Source: CAIRDP01 sp037141915
GTDB lineage: Bacteria; Bacteroidota; Bacteroidia; Bacteroidales; FEN-979
DNA length: 7,852 nucleotides
Reading direction: 5' to 3'
NCBI GenBank assembly: GCA_037141915.1
Contig: JBAXBP010000167.1
Span: 1-7,852, forward strand
The position numbers and the translations under genes are program-made. Numbering within the stretch: the first letter of the stretch is position 1; each line of letters begins with the position of its first letter. The notes beneath the pieces are model-generated. The model was given only the letters and a program-made list of their open reading frames with translations. It was not told the DNA's origin and did no database searches. Shown here in pieces: positions 5,374-7,852 of the stretch.

Positions 5374-7713
5374 ATGATTATCCTTAAAGAATACCAGGAG
5401 AAGGCCGTTGAACGACTGATTGAATTTACTTGTGAGGCATTGGTTATGCCTAACCGGCGTATACAGATGCTGCTAAAAGCGCCTACCGGTGCTGGTAAAA
5501 CAGTAACAATGGCGGCATATCTTTCAAGGTTATTACAGGAAGTCGTGCTTCGCCCTGACCTTCCCCGGGATCTCGCTTTTATATGGTTTGCGCCAAATAC
5601 CTTGCATTTACAAAGCTATGCTTCATTAAAAGGATTTTACAGTGAGCTGAATGAATTGAAACCCTTGCAGCTCGACGATTTGGGCGGGAATACGGTATTG
5701 CAGCCCAAAGATTTGTTGTTTGTGAACTGGAGCAGTGTCGACAAAGAGAAGAATACATTTCGTAAGGAAAATGAAAAGGGGTTTAACTTGGAAACTCTCA
5801 TCGAGAACACTAACCTCCAGGGCACTGAGATTATTGTAGTTATTGATGAAGCCCATTTATCTGCTTTCACTGGTGAACAGGCCAAAAAGGTATTGAAATT
5901 GATTGATGCTAAAATCGAAATATCAGTTACCGCGACTCCTCCCACTATTCCGGACATGAATTACATTGTACCCCGACAAAAAGTCGTTGAGGCTCAAATG
6001 ATCAAGAAAGGTGTAAAGCTGAATAGTGACTTGTCCGAGGAAGAGCAAAAAGGTGAAATGTTGGATTTGCATCTGCTTCGTAAAGCAATGCAGAAAAGGA
6101 ACCAGATAGCCGAGGCCTATCAGCATGTCGTCGCCAATATTAATCCATTACTCCTAATCCAGTTACCTTCTGAAACGGCTGCACTTACTGAGGAAGATAA
6201 AAGTAAACGCCAGATCATGGAAAATTACCTGGCAGGCGAATTTGGAATTACAATTCAAAACCATCAATTGGCAGTATGGTTGTCAGATAGCAAGGATAAA
6301 GTAAATCTCGAATCCATAGAAGATCCAGATGCACTGCAAAAGGTTTTAATTTTCAAACAGGCTATATCACAGGGCTGGGATTGCCCGAGGGCCGCAGTAT
6401 TGATTATTTTCAGGGAAATAGGTAATCCGACATTTGGGGTGCAGACCGTTGGGCGCATCCTTCGCATGCCGCAACAAAAACACTATGAAAATGAATATCT
6501 GGATTTCGGATACGTATATACCAACATTCAAAACAAAGTGATCCAGGTAGTGGCCGATGATCTGGATTATTTCAGTATGCAGGTAGCCCGCCGTAAACCC
6601 GGGTTGGTGTATAATCAACTGAATGCATCGTTCATTGTCAACGACCGGCCTAATCCTGGCTATTTGTTAAGTGATTTCGAGAAAATTTTCTATTCATTTG
6701 CCGAAAACCAATATGGAATAACTCAGGTACCTGAGCATACCTTGTTCACGCCGGAAGAAGATGCTGAGATGAAAAATGTTGCTGACCGAAATCGGCAAGC
6801 ATTTATCGAGAAGATGTGGGATCTTAATGTGGATGAAATTGAAATTGCGATACCTACCAATCTCATTGCTGATGCTTATGAAGTCAACACAATGATAGAT
6901 GCAAGGGATCACATGGGGCATTTTTCTAAAACCCAGGCTGAGTTAAGTGATATGCTCGATCGCTTTTGTTACGAATCCATCACACGTTTGAATAAATCCA
7001 AAAGCTGGAAAGTTCTTCGTAGAACCTTAATTCAATTTGTCGAATATTATCTGTCATTCGATGAGTTTACAGCGAGAAAGATTCTGTTATGTTCTCAAAA
7101 TCAGCAAAGAGTGATTGAACTCATCACTACCGCTTTGGAACATTATGAAACCTGGCAAAAAGAGAGAGGGAACCAGCATAAGCGTGTTGTAGATACAATA
7201 TGGCAAATCCCTGAAGAACGGTATTATTCTGAGGTTTATAAAAAGCAAGAAGAGGTAGAGTGGCATGTCTTGGAACCTTTCTATGAATACAAATCAGTTT
7301 CCTCTCCCGAAAAAGCATTCTCGGAATTGCTCGAAAAGAATGATCAATATATTGACTGGTGGTATAAAAACGGAGATAAGGGCAAGGAAAACTTCTCAAT
7401 CTTCTACACAAATGCTGCCGGCGACCTTTCTCTGTTTTATGTAGACTTTATCATCAGGTTTAAGAATGGCACTACGGGACTTTTCGATACAAAAACTAAA
7501 AGATCAGATTCCGAAGCGCCTCAAAAGCACAATGCGCTCATTGCCTATATCGAAAAAGAGAAGAATTCCAATCCCGACGCTAAATTTGTAGGTGGAATCG
7601 TTATTCCTGAATCCACAGGTAATGTAGTATCCTTCAGATTTTGCAGTAATCAGATAACCGATACAAATGATTTAACGGGTTGGGAGTTTTTCGATCCTGC
7701 AACAATAAATTAA
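5374..7713 (+). CDS. res: Type III restriction endonuclease subunit (Res)
   Basis: A 779-aa ATP-dependent restriction subunit that, in complex with Mod, diffuses or translocates from unmethylated sites and cuts about 25-27 bp away (family knowledge). The SF2 helicase motifs are in order: the LKEYQ motif (4-8), Walker A APTGAGKT (36-43), Walker B IDEAH (157-161), motif III SVTAT (184-188), motif V-like QGWDCPR (333-339), and motif VI QTVGRILR (357-364). The C-terminal nuclease fits PD-(D/E)xK, with D691 in FYVDFII and D705-x-K707 in LFDTKTK, using Asp where EcoP15I-like enzymes have Glu. All key residues appear intact, so the gene should be functional. It is shorter than EcoP1I/EcoP15I Res (about 970 aa) but continues smoothly from helicase to nuclease without sign of a frameshift. 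The ATG at 5374 follows the mod stop by two bases and precedes the conserved LKEYQ directly, so translation is probably coupled to mod. Confidence 0.95.
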   Translation: MIILKEYQEKAVERLIEFTCEALVMPNRRIQMLLKAPTGAGKTVTMAAYLSRLLQEVVLRPDLPRDLAFIWFAPNTLHLQSYASLKGFYSELNELKPLQLDDLGGNTVLQPKDLLFVNWSSVDKEKNTFRKENEKGFNLETLIENTNLQGTEIIVVIDEAHLSAFTGEQAKKVLKLIDAKIEISVTATPPTIPDMNYIVPRQKVVEAQMIKKGVKLNSDLSEEEQKGEMLDLHLLRKAMQKRNQIAEAYQHVVANINPLLLIQLPSETAALTEEDKSKRQIMENYLAGEFGITIQNHQLAVWLSDSKDKVNLESIEDPDALQKVLIFKQAISQGWDCPRAAVLIIFREIGNPTFGVQTVGRILRMPQQKHYENEYLDFGYVYTNIQNKVIQVVADDLDYFSMQVARRKPGLVYNQLNASFIVNDRPNPGYLLSDFEKIFYSFAENQYGITQVPEHTLFTPEEDAEMKNVADRNRQAFIEKMWDLNVDEIEIAIPTNLIADAYEVNTMIDARDHMGHFSKTQAELSDMLDRFCYESITRLNKSKSWKVLRRTLIQFVEYYLSFDEFTARKILLCSQNQQRVIELITTALEHYETWQKERGNQHKRVVDTIWQIPEERYYSEVYKKQEEVEWHVLEPFYEYKSVSSPEKAFSELLEKNDQYIDWWYKNGDKGKENFSIFYTNAAGDLSLFYVDFIIRFKNGTTGLFDTKTKRSDSEAPQKHNALIAYIEKEKNSNPDAKFVGGIVIPESTGNVVSFRFCSNQITDTNDLTGWEFFDPATIN

Positions 7714-7852
7714 TGTAAAGGCATAAACAAGAAGGGTAAGCTAGGAAAGTGATAATTTCTGATTTGGAGGGACTCTGCAATGCTCAAAACTGAATTCGAA
7801 CAAGTCTATAAATGAGAAACGCCCCTTGCGGAGCGTCGGACCAAAGATGCTA
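7714..7852 (+). other. Right-edge region without a clear gene; short ORF and hairpin
   Basis: After the res stop no family is recognisable. GGAGG at 7766-7770 sits nine bases before an ATG at 7780 that opens an 11-codon frame (MLKTEFEQVYK), whose TGA at 7813-7815 overlaps a further ATG at 7812 whose frame runs off the window. ACGCCCC (7819-7825) and GGAGCGT (7830-7836) form a 7-bp stem with one C-A mismatch around a TTGC loop. No T-run follows, so a standard intrinsic terminator is not supported. On the minus strand a frame is open from the edge to a stop at 7741-7743 but matches nothing I recognise. The GC-rich end may belong to a dispersed repeat or to the next gene, which cannot be told here. 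Confidence 0.3.

Noticed and set aside
7819..7836. Rho-independent terminator after res
   Set aside because: The stem has a mismatch and is not followed by a T-run; it also lies more than 100 bases after the res stop.
7741..7851. Partial minus-strand gene entering from the right edge
   Set aside because: A 36-codon frame is open to the edge, but it resembles no known protein and this length is expected by chance. It cannot be judged without more sequence.
1..7852. CRISPR array, tRNA or rRNA gene, insertion sequence, or attachment-site repeats
   Set aside because: No regularly spaced direct repeats, no tRNA-like cloverleaf, no transposase motifs and no matching flanking repeats were seen when reading both strands.

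Overview
The window looks like a piece of a Bacteroidota (Bacteroidetes) genome carrying the end of a prophage, or a phage-derived segment, followed by a restriction/defence island. The host call is an inference. It rests on the A-rich leader with no Shine-Dalgarno sequence before the ATG at 1538, possible TTTG/TAnnTTTG-type promoter elements, and the protein families present. No rRNA, tRNA or housekeeping gene is available to confirm it. All convincing genes lie on the + strand.

Region 1 (21-1401) is a compact lysis-like cassette of three tightly packed genes: a 77-aa holin-like protein with two membrane segments, a GH24 (T4/lambdoid-type) lysozyme with a clear E15-C24-T30 catalytic triad, and a 210-aa membrane-anchored protein that may act as a spanin. 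The first two overlap by ATGA, and the third starts at a GTG two bases after the lysozyme stop. By eye this region is close to 50% GC.

Region 2 (1402-1537) is a 136-bp AT-rich junction with candidate promoter elements. It separates the phage genes from the defence genes.

Region 3 (1538-7713) holds three large co-oriented genes of lower GC (roughly 30-45%). The first is a 612-aa DUF262/DUF1524 protein, with the architecture of GmrSD-type modification-dependent (type IV) restriction enzymes. The other two are a complete type III restriction-modification pair: Mod, a 641-aa beta-class N6-adenine methyltransferase, and Res, a 779-aa SF2 helicase/translocase with a C-terminal PD-(D/E)xK nuclease. 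mod and res are two bases apart and almost certainly cotranscribed. The DUF262 gene ends 69 bp before mod and may belong to the same transcript.

Region 4 (7714-7852) holds no convincing gene. It contains an 11-codon ORF behind a strong GGAGG and an imperfect GC-rich hairpin at the window edge.

Taken together, Mod would mark self DNA and Res would cut unmodified invaders. The DUF262/DUF1524 protein could cut DNA carrying foreign modifications that escape Res, or could be specialised to work with this Mod. The enzyme families are well known. The less ordinary points are the pairing of a type IV-like nuclease with a type III system directly behind a phage lysis cassette, a calcium-loop-like insertion in the lysozyme, and the unusual third lysis gene.
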